From Flavobacteriales bacterium UBA7690 (lineage in GTDB: Bacteria > Bacteroidota > Bacteroidia > Flavobacteriales_F > PHOS-HE28), in NCBI GenBank assembly GCA_002482775.1, contig DLGQ01000043.1, positions 10,135 to 48,557 of the forward strand: a stretch of 38,423 nucleotides of DNA, in the 5' to 3' direction. The position numbers and the translations under genes were made by a program. Positions 7,208 to 15,899 of the stretch are shown one piece after another. Numbering within the stretch: the stretch's first letter is position 1; every line of letters starts with the position of its first letter. A model generated the notes under the pieces. It was not told the DNA's origin and did no database searches. It was given only the letters and a program-made list of their open reading frames with translations.

Positions 7208-8730
7208 TTGCTCTTGCGGAAGTCCAGCTTGTAGAAATGGAAGTCCGGGCTGTGCAGATCCACCTTGAAGCCGCTCACGTTGTGGTCCGTATCGAATTGG
7301 AAGGTGATGTAGCCGGGCTCCAGGAACGGATCGGCGTGTTCCCATTTCCACGTGTCGTAGTGCCAATGCACCAGCTTTCCGGTGAAGAGCTCCTTCGCTG
7401 GTGAGAAGGTGAGAAGAGGCTGCCCGTAGACCTCTTGGATGGTCGCTTCGCCATAGATCTTGTCGGCGTAGGTGCCTTGCAATTTCGCTGCATCAACAGA
7501 TGGCGTGGTGCCTTTCACCTGTGCATCAACACGCGCTGCTACGCGTGCAGCCTCGCGTTCTTTCCGTTTGGCCAAGCGCGGGATGATCTCGGCCACCGGG
7601 TCTGCTTTGCCATCGCCCAGGTAGAGGTCGAGGATCTCGTTCGTGATAGCGAAGACGCTGTAGCTCTCGCCATTGCCGAGCGCGATCACCGCCAGGTCTT
7701 TCTCGGGTACCACGGCATGGTTGAGGATGAAGCCCGGCATGCCACCGCTGTGCGTGATCACCTTCGCGCCGTTGTTGTCCTCGATGAACCAACCAAGGCC
7801 TGCGCCTTCGCCGCCCATCGGTAGGTGTGTGGTGGTGATCATCGCAAAAGTTTCCGGCGTGATGAAGGGTTCGCCGTTCGCTACACCTTCGTTCGCCCAC
7901 ATGGCATCCCACTTCGCCAGGTCCACCACGGTACTGATCACGCCGCATGCTCCATCCGCGCCGGGCAGCGGTTGGTACGGCATGCTTTTCTGCGGCGCAG
8001 CAGGATCCTGTCCCTTGCGGACGTGTGGAAGGGCAACGTCCGTCATGCTCGCCAGATCGGCGGTCTCCACACGGCTGCGGTCCATGCCCAGCGGCGTGAA
8101 GATGCGTGTGGTGATGAACTGATCCCACGTCATGCCGCTCACGCGTTCCACCAATTGTGCTGCCGCGATGAACATCAGGTTGCTGTACCCGAACTCATCG
8201 CGGAAGGGTAGGGTCATCGGCTCGTTGCTGTGCCGCGCGAGGATCTCCTTCTGGTCGTAATCGGTGCCGTACCACAAAAGGTCGCCATCGAAGGTGATCC
8301 ATCCGCTGCGGTGGCACAACAGGTCCTTCACCAGGAAGTGATCGGACACATACCCGTCCGGCGTTGCGAATTCCGGCATGTGCTGTTTCACCGGATCGTT
8401 CCAGTCGAGTTTGCCATCGTCCACCAGCAACCCCACGGCACACGCGGTGAACGCTTTGCTTATGCTCGCGCAATAGAACAACGAGTTCGCGGTGACAGGT
8501 TCCGGCTTCGCGAGATCCAACTTGCCGTACCCTTTGCTCCACACGAGCTTGCCGTCCTTCACGATCCCCACGGCCAGACCGGGCTGGTCCAGCTTCACCA
8601 CCGCATCGGCGACGTAGGCATCGAGCTTCTTGAAGTCGGGTTGTTTCTGGGCTTGGGCGGATGGAATGACCAAGAGCCCGATGATGCTGCTGAGCAGGGT
8701 ACGCGTTACCATGCTGCGAAGATGGAACAT
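7204..8730 (-). CDS. Serine hydrolase, beta-lactamase/CubicO family
   Basis: The product has 508 residues with an N-terminal signal peptide (LLSSIIGLLVIPSAQAQ). The class C beta-lactamase/DD-peptidase fold is shown by its three catalytic motifs: SxxK as S89-I-S-K92, YxN as Y183-S-N185, and HxG as H328-S-G330. Such CubicO/LactB-type enzymes hydrolyse peptides or esters; true beta-lactam resistance is unlikely to be predicted from this alone. After about residue 385 there is a C-terminal beta-rich domain of the DUF3471 type (LQGTYADKIYGEATI). An alternative ATG at 8712 would start the signal peptide six residues later and is equally plausible. It lies 27 bases after the exporter adaptor gene and overlaps the next gene. 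Confidence 0.92.
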   Translation of the reverse strand: MFHLRSMVTRTLLSSIIGLLVIPSAQAQKQPDFKKLDAYVADAVVKLDQPGLAVGIVKDGKLVWSKGYGKLDLAKPEPVTANSLFYCASISKAFTACAVGLLVDDGKLDWNDPVKQHMPEFATPDGYVSDHFLVKDLLCHRSGWITFDGDLLWYGTDYDQKEILARHSNEPMTLPFRDEFGYSNLMFIAAAQLVERVSGMTWDQFITTRIFTPLGMDRSRVETADLASMTDVALPHVRKGQDPAAPQKSMPYQPLPGADGACGVISTVVDLAKWDAMWANEGVANGEPFITPETFAMITTTHLPMGGEGAGLGWFIEDNNGAKVITHSGGMPGFILNHAVVPEKDLAVIALGNGESYSVFAITNEILDLYLGDGKADPVAEIIPRLAKRKEREAARVAARVDAQVKGTTPSVDAAKLQGTYADKIYGEATIQEVYGQPLLTFSPAKELFTGKLVHWHYDTWKWEHADPFLEPGYITFQFDTDHNVSGFKVDLHSPDFHFYKLDFRKSK

Positions 8731-8757
8731 CCCGCTCAGAAGATTCCCCCACGAGTA

Positions 8758-9867
8758 TTATTCCATAGGCGGTCCCTCTTCTTCCTCCTCCTTCTTCAGG
8801 CCTTTCAGCTCGGTGTCCATCGTCACACCTTCCAACACTTCGATATCCAGGCCATCGCTGAGGCCGGTCTTGATGAAGGTCTTCTTCCAACCTTCACCTT
8901 CCTTCACATCCACGAACGCACTGTCGCCTTTCAGGTTGAAGGTGACGATGCCTTCGGGGACCACCATCGCGCTGTCTTTCCGCTCCAGCACGATGTCCGC
9001 ATTCGCGCTGTAGCCCGAGCGCAGTGTTTGTCCTTCGTTCAGTTTCACCGCTGCGCGGATCTCGAACTGGATAGCACCTTGGTCTTCCACGCCTTTCGGT
9101 GCGATGTATTCCAATTCCGCATCCCATTTCGCGCCGGCGACAGCACCGACGGTAAGGACCACGGGCATGCCCAATTTCACCTTGCCCACTTCGCTTTCGT
9201 CCACCTTGCCTTGGAAGATCAGGTCGGCCATGTCGGCGATGGTGGCGATCGTGGTGCCCTCGTTGAAGTTGTTGCGCTCGATCACGCTGTTGCCTTCTTT
9301 CACGGGCACGTCCAGCACCATGCCGTCGATGGTGGAGCGCACCACGGTGTTGCCGGCGCTGCTGCGGCTGATGCCATCGCGGATCACTTGCAAGGATTCC
9401 TTCGCGGCGTCCAGGTCTTGTTGGGCACTGCGCAGCGCGATGTCATAACCCTGCATTTCGCTCGCACTGATCACGCCTTTCTTGGCAAGCGGATCGTTGC
9501 GGTCGAAGGTCATCTTCGCGTTCTGCACGCTGATCTCGGCACTGCGCACGCGTTGCTCACCTTGGCTCAACGAAAGCATGTCGGGCACGATCTGGATCTT
9601 GGCGAGCTGGTCGCCTTTCTTCACCTGTTGACCCGCTTCCACGTACAGTTCGCGGATGATCCCGCTCACCACCGGCTTGATCAGGATCTCTTTGCGTGGC
9701 ACGATGCTGCCGTTGGCGACGGTCTTCCGCACGAGTTCCTGCTTGCGTGGTTTCTCGATCTTGAACTCCGCGGGTACTTCCACGCTCTTCTGGTAGAGGA
9801 ACCACAAGGTCCACAGGAAGAGCAGGATGCCCAGGCTGATCAACAGGATGCGACGGAAACGTTTCAT
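8758..9867 (-). CDS. MacA-like periplasmic adaptor (HlyD family) of an ABC exporter
   Basis: This 369-residue protein is a membrane-fusion adaptor. A single N-terminal membrane helix (residues about 6-26) is followed by a barrel-sandwich (lipoyl-like) half GIIRELYVEAGQQVKKGDQL, an alpha-helical hairpin region (about 95-170), the second lipoyl half IDGMVLDVPVKEGNSV, and beta-barrel and membrane-proximal domains. It should link the MacB-type permeases in the inner membrane to an outer-membrane channel. No outer-membrane factor is encoded next to it. The C-terminus is strongly acidic (a run of five glutamates). It follows the second permease gene by 21 bases, so all four exporter genes are probably one transcript. 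Confidence 0.93.
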   Translation of the reverse strand: MKRFRRILLISLGILLFLWTLWFLYQKSVEVPAEFKIEKPRKQELVRKTVANGSIVPRKEILIKPVVSGIIRELYVEAGQQVKKGDQLAKIQIVPDMLSLSQGEQRVRSAEISVQNAKMTFDRNDPLAKKGVISASEMQGYDIALRSAQQDLDAAKESLQVIRDGISRSSAGNTVVRSTIDGMVLDVPVKEGNSVIERNNFNEGTTIATIADMADLIFQGKVDESEVGKVKLGMPVVLTVGAVAGAKWDAELEYIAPKGVEDQGAIQFEIRAAVKLNEGQTLRSGYSANADIVLERKDSAMVVPEGIVTFNLKGDSAFVDVKEGEGWKKTFIKTGLSDGLDIEVLEGVTMDTELKGLKKEEEEEGPPME

Positions 9868-9888
9868 GAGCGATGGTGGTTCTTGGGA

Positions 9889-11142
9889 TCAGGTGCCGCT
9901 GCGCAAGGCTTCAACAGCACGGATGGAAAGGGCGCGACGTGCGGGGACAAGACCCGCGAAGAGTCCGCAGACAACGAGTACGACGAGTGCTACGATAGCT
10001 ACGGTGAGGTCCACCTCGGGCTGCGCGAAGAAGTCGCTATCGATGCCCATGGCGCTGATGCCTTCCAACAGGAAAACACCGCTCACGAGGCCTACGTATC
10101 CTGCAATGAAGGTGAGCGTGAGCGCTTCCAACAGGATCTGCATGGTGATGTTGCCGGGTGTGGCACCAAGGCTGCGCCGGATACCGATCTCCTGTGTGCG
10201 CTCGCGGACGATGACGAGCATGATGTTGCTTACACCGACAACACCGGAGATGAGCGTGAGTATGCCGACGAACCAACCCAATCCCGTGATGGCGAGGAAG
10301 AGGTTGTTGGTCATGTCGAACATCTCTTCCACGTTGAAGCTGCCGAACGCCATTTCATCATCGGGATGGACGTGGTGCCGCTCGGCCATCAACTTCTTGA
10401 TGTCCTTTTCCAGATCACCGGCTTTGGTACCCTTCTTCGCGGTGATGGCGAACCAATGCACTTCGTTCATGGCATTGAACGCACGTTGGAAGGTGCTGAA
10501 CGGCACGTAGATCGTGGCGTCCTGGTTCTCATCCATTTCCGCCGTGGCTTTGGTCTTGTGCGTACCCACCACCTTGAAGTACACGCCATTGATCCGGATG
10601 AAGGTGCCTAAGGGGTCCTCGTCCACCTTGTACAGCACATCCACCACGCGTTGACCGATCACACAGACCTTCCGCGAATCGGCCACGTCTTTCTCGTTCA
10701 GGAAGCGTCCTCCGGTGATGCCCGTGCCTTGGATGCGCATGATGTCCGGTACATCACCGTTCACATTGAAAGCACCGGTCTTGCCATCGTACACCACGTT
10801 GTTGCTGCCGCTCCAACCGCCCAGTTGCAAGCGTGGTGCAAGCGCATCAACGCCAGGGACACGTTGGCGGATGGCTTCCACATCGCTGTTGTTGAAACTG
10901 AATCCGCGTCCGCGCGGGAAACCAGCGTACGGAATGGACGTGACCTGGGTCCACATGAAGCAACTGTTGCTGGCCCAGCCACTGAACGCACGGTTCACGC
11001 CGTTGGCCAAGCCGTTGCCCGCACCCAGCATGAGGATGAGCATGAAAATGCCCCAGCCCACGCCGAACGCGGTGAGCGTGCTGCGCAGCTTGTTGCGGCT
11101 CAGCGTCTGCCAGATCTCGCTCCAACGATCGCTATCGAACAT
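9889..11142 (-). CDS. MacB-type ABC transporter permease (second of two)
   Basis: The 417-residue product has the MacB topology: one N-terminal helix (LTAFGVGWGIFMLILMLGAG), a large periplasmic MacB_PCD domain (about residues 45-250), and three C-terminal helices forming the FtsX domain (about 290-410), with the signature VGVSNIMLVIVRERTQEIGI and the coupling-helix region RRSLGATPGNI. It ends with VPARRALSIRAVEALR. Such permeases work by mechanotransmission and export macrolides, peptides, lipoproteins or siderophores. The gene begins two bases after the first permease ends; the two permeases are homologous but clearly diverged, suggesting a heterodimeric core. Confidence 0.94.
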   Translation of the reverse strand: MFDSDRWSEIWQTLSRNKLRSTLTAFGVGWGIFMLILMLGAGNGLANGVNRAFSGWASNSCFMWTQVTSIPYAGFPRGRGFSFNNSDVEAIRQRVPGVDALAPRLQLGGWSGSNNVVYDGKTGAFNVNGDVPDIMRIQGTGITGGRFLNEKDVADSRKVCVIGQRVVDVLYKVDEDPLGTFIRINGVYFKVVGTHKTKATAEMDENQDATIYVPFSTFQRAFNAMNEVHWFAITAKKGTKAGDLEKDIKKLMAERHHVHPDDEMAFGSFNVEEMFDMTNNLFLAITGLGWFVGILTLISGVVGVSNIMLVIVRERTQEIGIRRSLGATPGNITMQILLEALTLTFIAGYVGLVSGVFLLEGISAMGIDSDFFAQPEVDLTVAIVALVVLVVCGLFAGLVPARRALSIRAVEALRSGT

Positions 11143-11144
11143 GG

Positions 11145-12386
11145 CTATTCGTCGCGTAAGGCTTCAATGGGACGGATACGTGCGGCGCGGCGGGCGGGGA
11201 TCAAGCCGGCCAACGTTCCCGTGATGATCAACAGGACCAAGGCTTGTACGGCGATGCTGATGCTGACTTCCGGTTCGCGGAACATGGGGCCTCCCGGCAG
11301 TATCCGCGAAATGCTTTCCAACGTGGCGATCCCGAGCAACAATCCACCGTATCCGGCGAGTGCTGTTACGACCAACGCCTCCAACATCACCTGCGTGATC
11401 ACGTTGCCTGGTGTTGCGCCCAAGGCTTTACGGATCCCGATCTCCTTGGTGCGGTCCTTCACCACGATGAGCATGATGTTGCTCACACCCATGATCCCCG
11501 CGATGATGGTGCCTATGCCCATGATCCAGATGAAGGTGTTGATCGCGGTGAAGACACCCGTGAACTGGATGTAGTTCTCCAAACTGTTCTCGATCCATAT
11601 GGCACGCGGATCGTTCACATCGAATTGATGACGACTGGCCAATATGGAACGCGCGCGTTGGGCTGCGCGCAATGAGCCTTCCAACGTGCTGGAATGCAGG
11701 GTGAAGCTGATCTGGTCCAGTTTGCCGTTCGCACCGAACACGCGCTGGGCCGTTGTCAATGGGATGAAGACCTGGCTGCGGTCGTTCTGCCTGCGACCGG
11801 ATTCGAACTTGTACACACCCACCACTTGGAAGGGAATGCCGTTCACTTGCACCCATTGCTGCAACGGATCATCCGTGCCGAAGAGTTTCTCCCGTGAATC
11901 TGTCGCTATCACAAGCACTTTGCGGCCCTCGTACATGTCCTGGTCATTGATCCAGCGGCCCATCTGGATGGTCTGGTCCTGCAGGTGGATGAACTCCGGC
12001 TCGATGCCGTGGATGCCGTAGTTGCCGTATTTCTCCTTGTAGTTCAACAAGCTCTCGCCACGCCACAACCGGTATTTGCCCGTGCTCTTATCCAGGTCCG
12101 AAAGCCCTTGGCGCAAGGCCGTTAGATCCTCGTTGGTGAGGTCTACTTCGCGGTTCGCCAACAGGCCTTTGTAGGGCATGCTGGTAACGCCGCCCCAGAT
12201 GTGGATGGCATTGATCGCGTTGCCTTTGAAGCCATGTTCGAACCCGTTGCGCAAACCACGGCCCGCGCCCAACAGGATAATGAGCATGAAGATCCCGGTG
12301 AACACGCTCACACCCGTCAAGATCGCCCGAAGCTTGTTCTTGGCGATGTTGTCGAAAACCTCGCGCCACTGCTCGCTATCGAACAT
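11145..12386 (-). CDS. MacB-type ABC transporter permease (first of two)
   Basis: The 413-residue product shares the layout of its neighbour: N-terminal helix (LTGVSVFTGIFMLIILLGAG), periplasmic MacB_PCD domain (about 45-250), and a C-terminal FtsX domain with MGVSNIMLIVVKDRTKEIGI, RKALGATPGNV and the terminal IPARRAARIRPIEALR. It overlaps the end of the ATPase gene by 11 bases. ATPase, two permeases and an adaptor as four separate genes, instead of the ATPase-permease fusion of Escherichia coli MacB, is a usual arrangement in Bacteroidota. Substrate is unknown. Confidence 0.94.
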   Translation of the reverse strand: MFDSEQWREVFDNIAKNKLRAILTGVSVFTGIFMLIILLGAGRGLRNGFEHGFKGNAINAIHIWGGVTSMPYKGLLANREVDLTNEDLTALRQGLSDLDKSTGKYRLWRGESLLNYKEKYGNYGIHGIEPEFIHLQDQTIQMGRWINDQDMYEGRKVLVIATDSREKLFGTDDPLQQWVQVNGIPFQVVGVYKFESGRRQNDRSQVFIPLTTAQRVFGANGKLDQISFTLHSSTLEGSLRAAQRARSILASRHQFDVNDPRAIWIENSLENYIQFTGVFTAINTFIWIMGIGTIIAGIMGVSNIMLIVVKDRTKEIGIRKALGATPGNVITQVMLEALVVTALAGYGGLLLGIATLESISRILPGGPMFREPEVSISIAVQALVLLIITGTLAGLIPARRAARIRPIEALRDE

Positions 12387-13098
12387 GTCCGCGGGGTAGG
12401 TCGCTGTGGCCGTCGGCGACCACTTCGGCGTTGGTGCTCTCGATCAGGCCATCGCGCAGGCGGATCACGCGCTGCGTCTGTGCGGCCACATCGTTCTCGT
12501 GCGTCACGATCACCACGGTGAGGCCCAGGTCCCTGTTCACCTGTTTCAGAAGTTCCATCACTTCGTTGCTGGTGGTGCTGTCCAAGGCTCCGGTGGGCTC
12601 ATCGGCCAGGATGATCTTCGGGTCGGCGATCAACGCACGGGCGATGGCCACACGCTGTTTCTGGCCACCGCTCATCTCGTTGGGCATGTGGTGCGCCCAA
12701 TCCTTCAGGCCCACCTTGTCCAACAACTCAAGCGCCGTGGCGTTGCGTTTCGCCTTGTTCACCCCTTGGTAATAGAGCGGCAAGGCCACGTTCTCCAAGG
12801 CGTTCTTGAAGGTGATCAGGTTGAAGCTCTGGAATACGAAGCCGATGTACTTGCTTCGGAGCAGGGCGCTTTCCGTCTCGTTCTGCCCGCGGATCACCAT
12901 GCCATCCAGCTTGTACTCTCCGCTGTCGTAGTTGTCCAGGATGCCGATGATGTTGAGCAAGGTGCTCTTGCCTGATCCCGATGACCCCATGATGCTGACC
13001 AGCTCACCTTTGGCGATGTGCAGGTCGATGCCTTTGAGCACTTGTAACACGTTGTTGCCTGTTCGGTAGGCTTTGCGGATCCCGGTAAGGTCGATCAT
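12376..13098 (-). CDS. ABC exporter ATP-binding protein (MacB/LolD type)
   Basis: This 240-residue protein is the ATPase of the exporter. Walker A is GSSGSGKST (38-46), the Q-loop FVFQSFNLI (about 87-95), the ABC signature MSGGQKQRV (142-150), Walker B IILADEPTG (162-170) with the following D-loop ALD, and the H-loop VTHE. The sequence spacing matches the LolD/MacB/FtsE group. The frame is open up to 13278, but the ATG at 13098 matches the family start (MIDLTGIRKAYRTG) and the upstream residues are unlike any ABC protein. It is the first gene of the exporter set; a small hairpin lies 16 bases upstream. Confidence 0.95.
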   Translation of the reverse strand: MIDLTGIRKAYRTGNNVLQVLKGIDLHIAKGELVSIMGSSGSGKSTLLNIIGILDNYDSGEYKLDGMVIRGQNETESALLRSKYIGFVFQSFNLITFKNALENVALPLYYQGVNKAKRNATALELLDKVGLKDWAHHMPNEMSGGQKQRVAIARALIADPKIILADEPTGALDSTTSNEVMELLKQVNRDLGLTVVIVTHENDVAAQTQRVIRLRDGLIESTNAEVVADGHSDLPRGHVR

Positions 13099-13113
13099 GG
13101 GCAGGTGCGGACG

Positions 13114-13127
13114 GGTACGAAAGTACC
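13114..13127. promoter_or_regulatory. Small hairpin in the leader of the ABC exporter operon
   Basis: GGTAC (13114-13118) and GTACC (13123-13127) form a perfect five-base stem around GAAA, ending 16 bases upstream of the ATPase ATG on the minus strand. It could be an operator half-site pair or a leader hairpin. The short length means chance is possible. Confidence 0.25.
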
Positions 13128-13216
13128 GGGCTGTCGAGCAAGATCGGTCCGACTTACATGAACGGTGGACCCGAAGTAGGAATGGCCGGGGCGGCCGTTG
13201 GCAACAGGACCGTTGG

Positions 13217-13834
13217 TCAAACCCGCCGGAACACCAGGTCGAAGAAGCTCCGATCCACGTGGATCTCCTGCAATACACCGTTCTTGTACGCGTAGCTGTT
13301 CACCTTGTCGCCGGGCATCGTCAGCCGGTATAGGCCGGGCGCCACACGTACCAACGGGCAATGTTTCAGCACGCTTTCCACGAAGATGGTCTTCTGGTCC
13401 ACGGGCTCTTCGAAGTACATCCGCGCCGTGGTCCATTCCACCGTTCCGTCGCACAGGAACCGCTGATCGGGGTGGACGAAACAATGGGTCTCATCATCAA
13501 CAGCATGCATGCGGCTGGAATCGCGCAAGGTGCCGTTCACCGACATGTTCGTATGGCACGAACGTAGCGAACCATCCACGTATTCCGTGGCGGCCACACT
13601 TTTCACGGTCTGTTTCCAGATGATGTCGAACTCCGAAAAGGAGGTCATCAGATACGTCGTTCGATCCCCAGCGACTGAACGTGAAGCCAGGATCTTGCCC
13701 ACGACATCGTCCCCTTTCAGGACGTCGAAGCTGGTCTTCTGCGCACGAACTTCAGAACCACAAATGCACGTGAGAAGCAGTGCCACGAATGCGGGCCGAA
13801 GCAAGAGAGGGAGTTGTCTGAGCGGGGAGAGCAT
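13217..13834 (-). CDS. Exported protein of unknown function (DUF6134-like)
   Basis: With the ATG at 13834 the product has 205 residues and begins with a signal peptide (LLLRPAFVALLLTCICGSEVRAQ); the frame is open to 13873, adding 13 less typical residues. The mature part is a beta-rich protein starting FDVLKGDDVVGKILASR and ending EIHVDRSFFDLVFRRV, resembling the DUF6134 family of Bacteroidota from memory. Mid-sequence are Cys residues in FVHPDQRFLCDG and KHCPLVRV that could pair in the periplasm. It is the last gene downstream of the GbsR-type regulator cluster and lies 118 bases before the ABC exporter ATPase gene. No function can be assigned. Confidence 0.75.
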   Translation of the reverse strand: MLSPLRQLPLLLRPAFVALLLTCICGSEVRAQKTSFDVLKGDDVVGKILASRSVAGDRTTYLMTSFSEFDIIWKQTVKSVAATEYVDGSLRSCHTNMSVNGTLRDSSRMHAVDDETHCFVHPDQRFLCDGTVEWTTARMYFEEPVDQKTIFVESVLKHCPLVRVAPGLYRLTMPGDKVNSYAYKNGVLQEIHVDRSFFDLVFRRV

Positions 13835-13948
13835 GTTTTGCGTTGCTCCGAAGATACGGGAGTGCGAGGCCATGTGTCAGGTGGTATACCTGTAGGACAA
13901 CGAACTGGTCTTGTACCCCTATCGGGTCGTGGACAATTGCGCCGCGTT

Positions 13949-14344
13949 TCAGATCAGGTCCCAGACGGTGTGTTTCCGCGCGGGAAGGAAAGCAAGCACA
14001 ACGGTCATCAAGGCACCCACATAAGGGATGCAGGTGATCAAAGCCGTCCACTTCGGCCAACCAGCGTGACGTGCGCGGTGTACACCGTTCCACACCAATA
14101 CAATGAAGAAAACCAATGTACTGACGCAGATCGTCCACGGCATGGAGCCTTCCAGCCAGGGTGCTATCAGCAGGAACGGGTTGAGCCACGCGTGTAGTAT
14201 GGTGATGATCTCCAGCCCAGGGAAATAGGCAAGGGTGAACAGGTCCAACGCAGCTTTGGAGAAGGCGAGGAGCGCGATGTTACGTTGGAAGGTGAGGCCG
14301 TCCGTGGTGCCATCGCAATGCAGTAGATGTGAAAGCGTGCTCAT
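13949..14344 (-). CDS. Small four-helix membrane protein, DUF805-like
   Basis: The product has 131 residues with about four hydrophobic segments: 22-45, 47-65, 70-87 and 98-118. The third-to-fourth loop and last helix (RARHAGWPKWTALITCIPYV) resemble the RLHDIGKSGWW...IP region of DUF805 membrane proteins, a weak match by eye. The gene begins 15 bases after the methyltransferase stop, so they are likely co-transcribed. Function unknown. Confidence 0.65.
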   Translation of the reverse strand: MSTLSHLLHCDGTTDGLTFQRNIALLAFSKAALDLFTLAYFPGLEIITILHAWLNPFLLIAPWLEGSMPWTICVSTLVFFIVLVWNGVHRARHAGWPKWTALITCIPYVGALMTVVLAFLPARKHTVWDLI

Positions 14345-14359
14345 GATCTTGCGGGTAGG

Positions 14360-15241
14360 TCAACGTTTCGTGGCAGTGACAAGTAGATAGCGGAACAGAT
14401 CGCGCTGCGTGCCCAACAGGATACCGTTGAAGCAACTTCTCAGGTGCGCACGTTCCAGTGGATCCAGTTCGGTCCGCGAGAAGAATTCACGTAGCCAGGT
14501 CAAGGCCAGCAAGGGCAGGCCGTGCAAGGCGCTAGGTGCTACCCGCCAGCTGAGGTCGAAGATCTTCACATCTCCGAAACCGGCGCGGGTTAAGGCGCTC
14601 AAGAAGGCGCGTTGGCGGGGGAAACACGGCACGGCCCATCCGCGTTCGGTGGTCTTCGTCATGCGTGCCCGCCAGCCTTTCGGTTCTTTCAGGATGAACC
14701 CGTCGGTGAGCGCGAGGCGGCCACCGGGTTTCAGGATACGCGCGGCTTCGGCCAGCACCTGCTGTTTGCCGGGGCCATCATCGTAGCACAGGCTTTCGAG
14801 GGCGTACACCCCATCCATGCTTCCATCGGCGAGCCCGGTGTGGCGGAAATCGCGCAGGTGCATGGTCACGTCCACGTGCTCGCGATCAGCGGTCGCTTGG
14901 CCTTCCCGCACTTGCTGTGGCACTACCGTGAAGGCATCCACGCCCACACCATAGGTGCCAGCCACCAACCGTGCCGAGCTGCCATATCCACAACCCAGAT
15001 CCGCGAAACGTTCTCCGGGAAGTGGTGCCAGTTCGCGTACCACACGGTGCGTCATGGCCTCCAACATCATTCGGCGCTGGAAGATCCGCTGCAACCCACC
15101 GCAATAGCCGAAATGCAGGTGCCCTTCTTCACTCCACACCTTATACAACGCCGCGCTCGCATGGAAGTGCGCGATCACAGGACCTTGCGCTAGGTCCACG
15201 TTCCTCTTTGTTGAAGGTGTAGGTGCGGCTATCGTTCGCAT
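14360..15241 (-). CDS. SAM-dependent methyltransferase (tocopherol/sarcosine MT-like)
   Basis: The 293-residue product is a class I methyltransferase. An N-terminal YKVWSEEGHLHFGY motif resembles the substrate-side helix of tocopherol, sarcosine/dimethylglycine and cyclopropane-synthase-like enzymes. Motif I, DLGCGYG (81-87), binds SAM; ESLCYDD and LKPGGRLALTDGF follow as the post-motif II and III regions. The frame runs upstream to 15328, into the GbsR gene's end, but the ATG at 15241 leaves a normal 50-base gap. The substrate (small molecule, quinone or lipid) cannot be told. Regulation by the adjacent GbsR-type repressor is likely from gene order. Confidence 0.85.
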   Translation of the reverse strand: MRTIAAPTPSTKRNVDLAQGPVIAHFHASAALYKVWSEEGHLHFGYCGGLQRIFQRRMMLEAMTHRVVRELAPLPGERFADLGCGYGSSARLVAGTYGVGVDAFTVVPQQVREGQATADREHVDVTMHLRDFRHTGLADGSMDGVYALESLCYDDGPGKQQVLAEAARILKPGGRLALTDGFILKEPKGWRARMTKTTERGWAVPCFPRQRAFLSALTRAGFGDVKIFDLSWRVAPSALHGLPLLALTWLREFFSRTELDPLERAHLRSCFNGILLGTQRDLFRYLLVTATKR

Positions 15242-15291
15242 CTGTGTTGAAGTTTCAGGAAATAATGAAACATTTCGACAAAAGCAAAGCC

Positions 15292-15792
15292 CTACCGGAG
15301 CAGGGTGGAGGCCGCTTTCAAGAACCATTGTACATCGCTACGTGTGCTCCGCTCCAACACCGCATCGATACGGCCAGTTAGATCGTGCAGGTCCGCCGCC
15401 ATCTGTTTGAATGCTTTCGTTTCGGCGTTGGTCCCACTTGTCTGTTTCAACTCGCCAAGGAAACGTACCATCGGCTCCAGCTCCCGCTTCTTCCGTTCGC
15501 GGGTGATGTGCGTGGCCACTTTCCAAACGTCCTTTTCCGCTTGGAAGAATTCGCGTCGCTCACCGGCCTTAAGGATGCGGTCCACCAAGTGCCAGTCGAT
15601 CAACGCGCGCAGGTTCATGTTCGCATTGCCCCGGCTGATGTTCAACTGCTCCATCACATCCTCGGTGCTCAGTGGCTCCGGGCTCACCAGCAACAACGCA
15701 TGCACCTGCGCCATGCTGCGGTTGATGCCCCATTGGCTACCGAATGCGCCCCAAGCTTGGATGAACTTGTCCTTGGCTTCGTGGAGTTCCAT
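15292..15792 (-). CDS. GbsR/MarR-family transcriptional regulator
   Basis: This 166-residue protein carries a winged helix-turn-helix in its N-terminal half: MAQVHALLLVSPEPLSTEDVMEQL followed by the recognition helix NISRGNANMNLRALIDW and a wing with GERREFF. A long charged helical C-terminal half (residues about 95-166) probably serves for dimerisation. The pattern is that of GbsR-like MarR regulators, dimeric DNA-binding repressors. The frame extends to 15873, but the ATG at 15792 gives the family N-terminus MELHEAKDKFIQAWG, and the upstream DNA is AT-rich and promoter-like. It heads the cluster with the methyltransferase and membrane protein, and probably autoregulates. Confidence 0.88.
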   Translation of the reverse strand: MELHEAKDKFIQAWGAFGSQWGINRSMAQVHALLLVSPEPLSTEDVMEQLNISRGNANMNLRALIDWHLVDRILKAGERREFFQAEKDVWKVATHITRERKKRELEPMVRFLGELKQTSGTNAETKAFKQMAADLHDLTGRIDAVLERSTRSDVQWFLKAASTLLR

Positions 15793-15847
15793 GGTGCTCG
15801 GTGTTGAATTGGACAAATGTAAAGTACTGAAGGTTGAACTTCCAAAA

Positions 15848-15862
15848 TATACTGAAAGTATA
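15848..15862. promoter_or_regulatory. Possible operator upstream of the GbsR-type gene
   Basis: An inverted repeat TATAC-N5-GTATA lies 56-70 bases upstream of the regulator's ATG, in a markedly AT-rich stretch (about 15805-15875) within otherwise GC-rich DNA. The related heptamer TACTGAA occurs twice in this stretch (at about 15826 and 15850). This fits a promoter with an operator for the dimeric regulator encoded immediately downstream, but no binding motif is known to me. Confidence 0.3.
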
Positions 15863-15899
15863 ACATATTTCATGTTGGCTCCTGATCATTCGGGCTCCT

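Noticed and set aside
7204..8730. Antibiotic-resistance beta-lactamase
   Set aside because: The motifs fit the broad CubicO/LactB group, with a C-terminal DUF3471-like domain; nothing marks it as a resistance enzyme.
8230..10611. Plus-strand open frame of 793 codons
   Set aside because: It lies opposite the serine hydrolase, adaptor and permease genes, which have clear motifs; long antisense frames are expected from the codon bias of GC-rich DNA, and its translation is low in complexity and His/Asp rich.
13099..13278. N-terminal extension of the ABC ATPase
   Set aside because: The extra 60 codons are unlike any ABC protein and overlap the end of the upstream gene; the ATG at 13098 fits the family.
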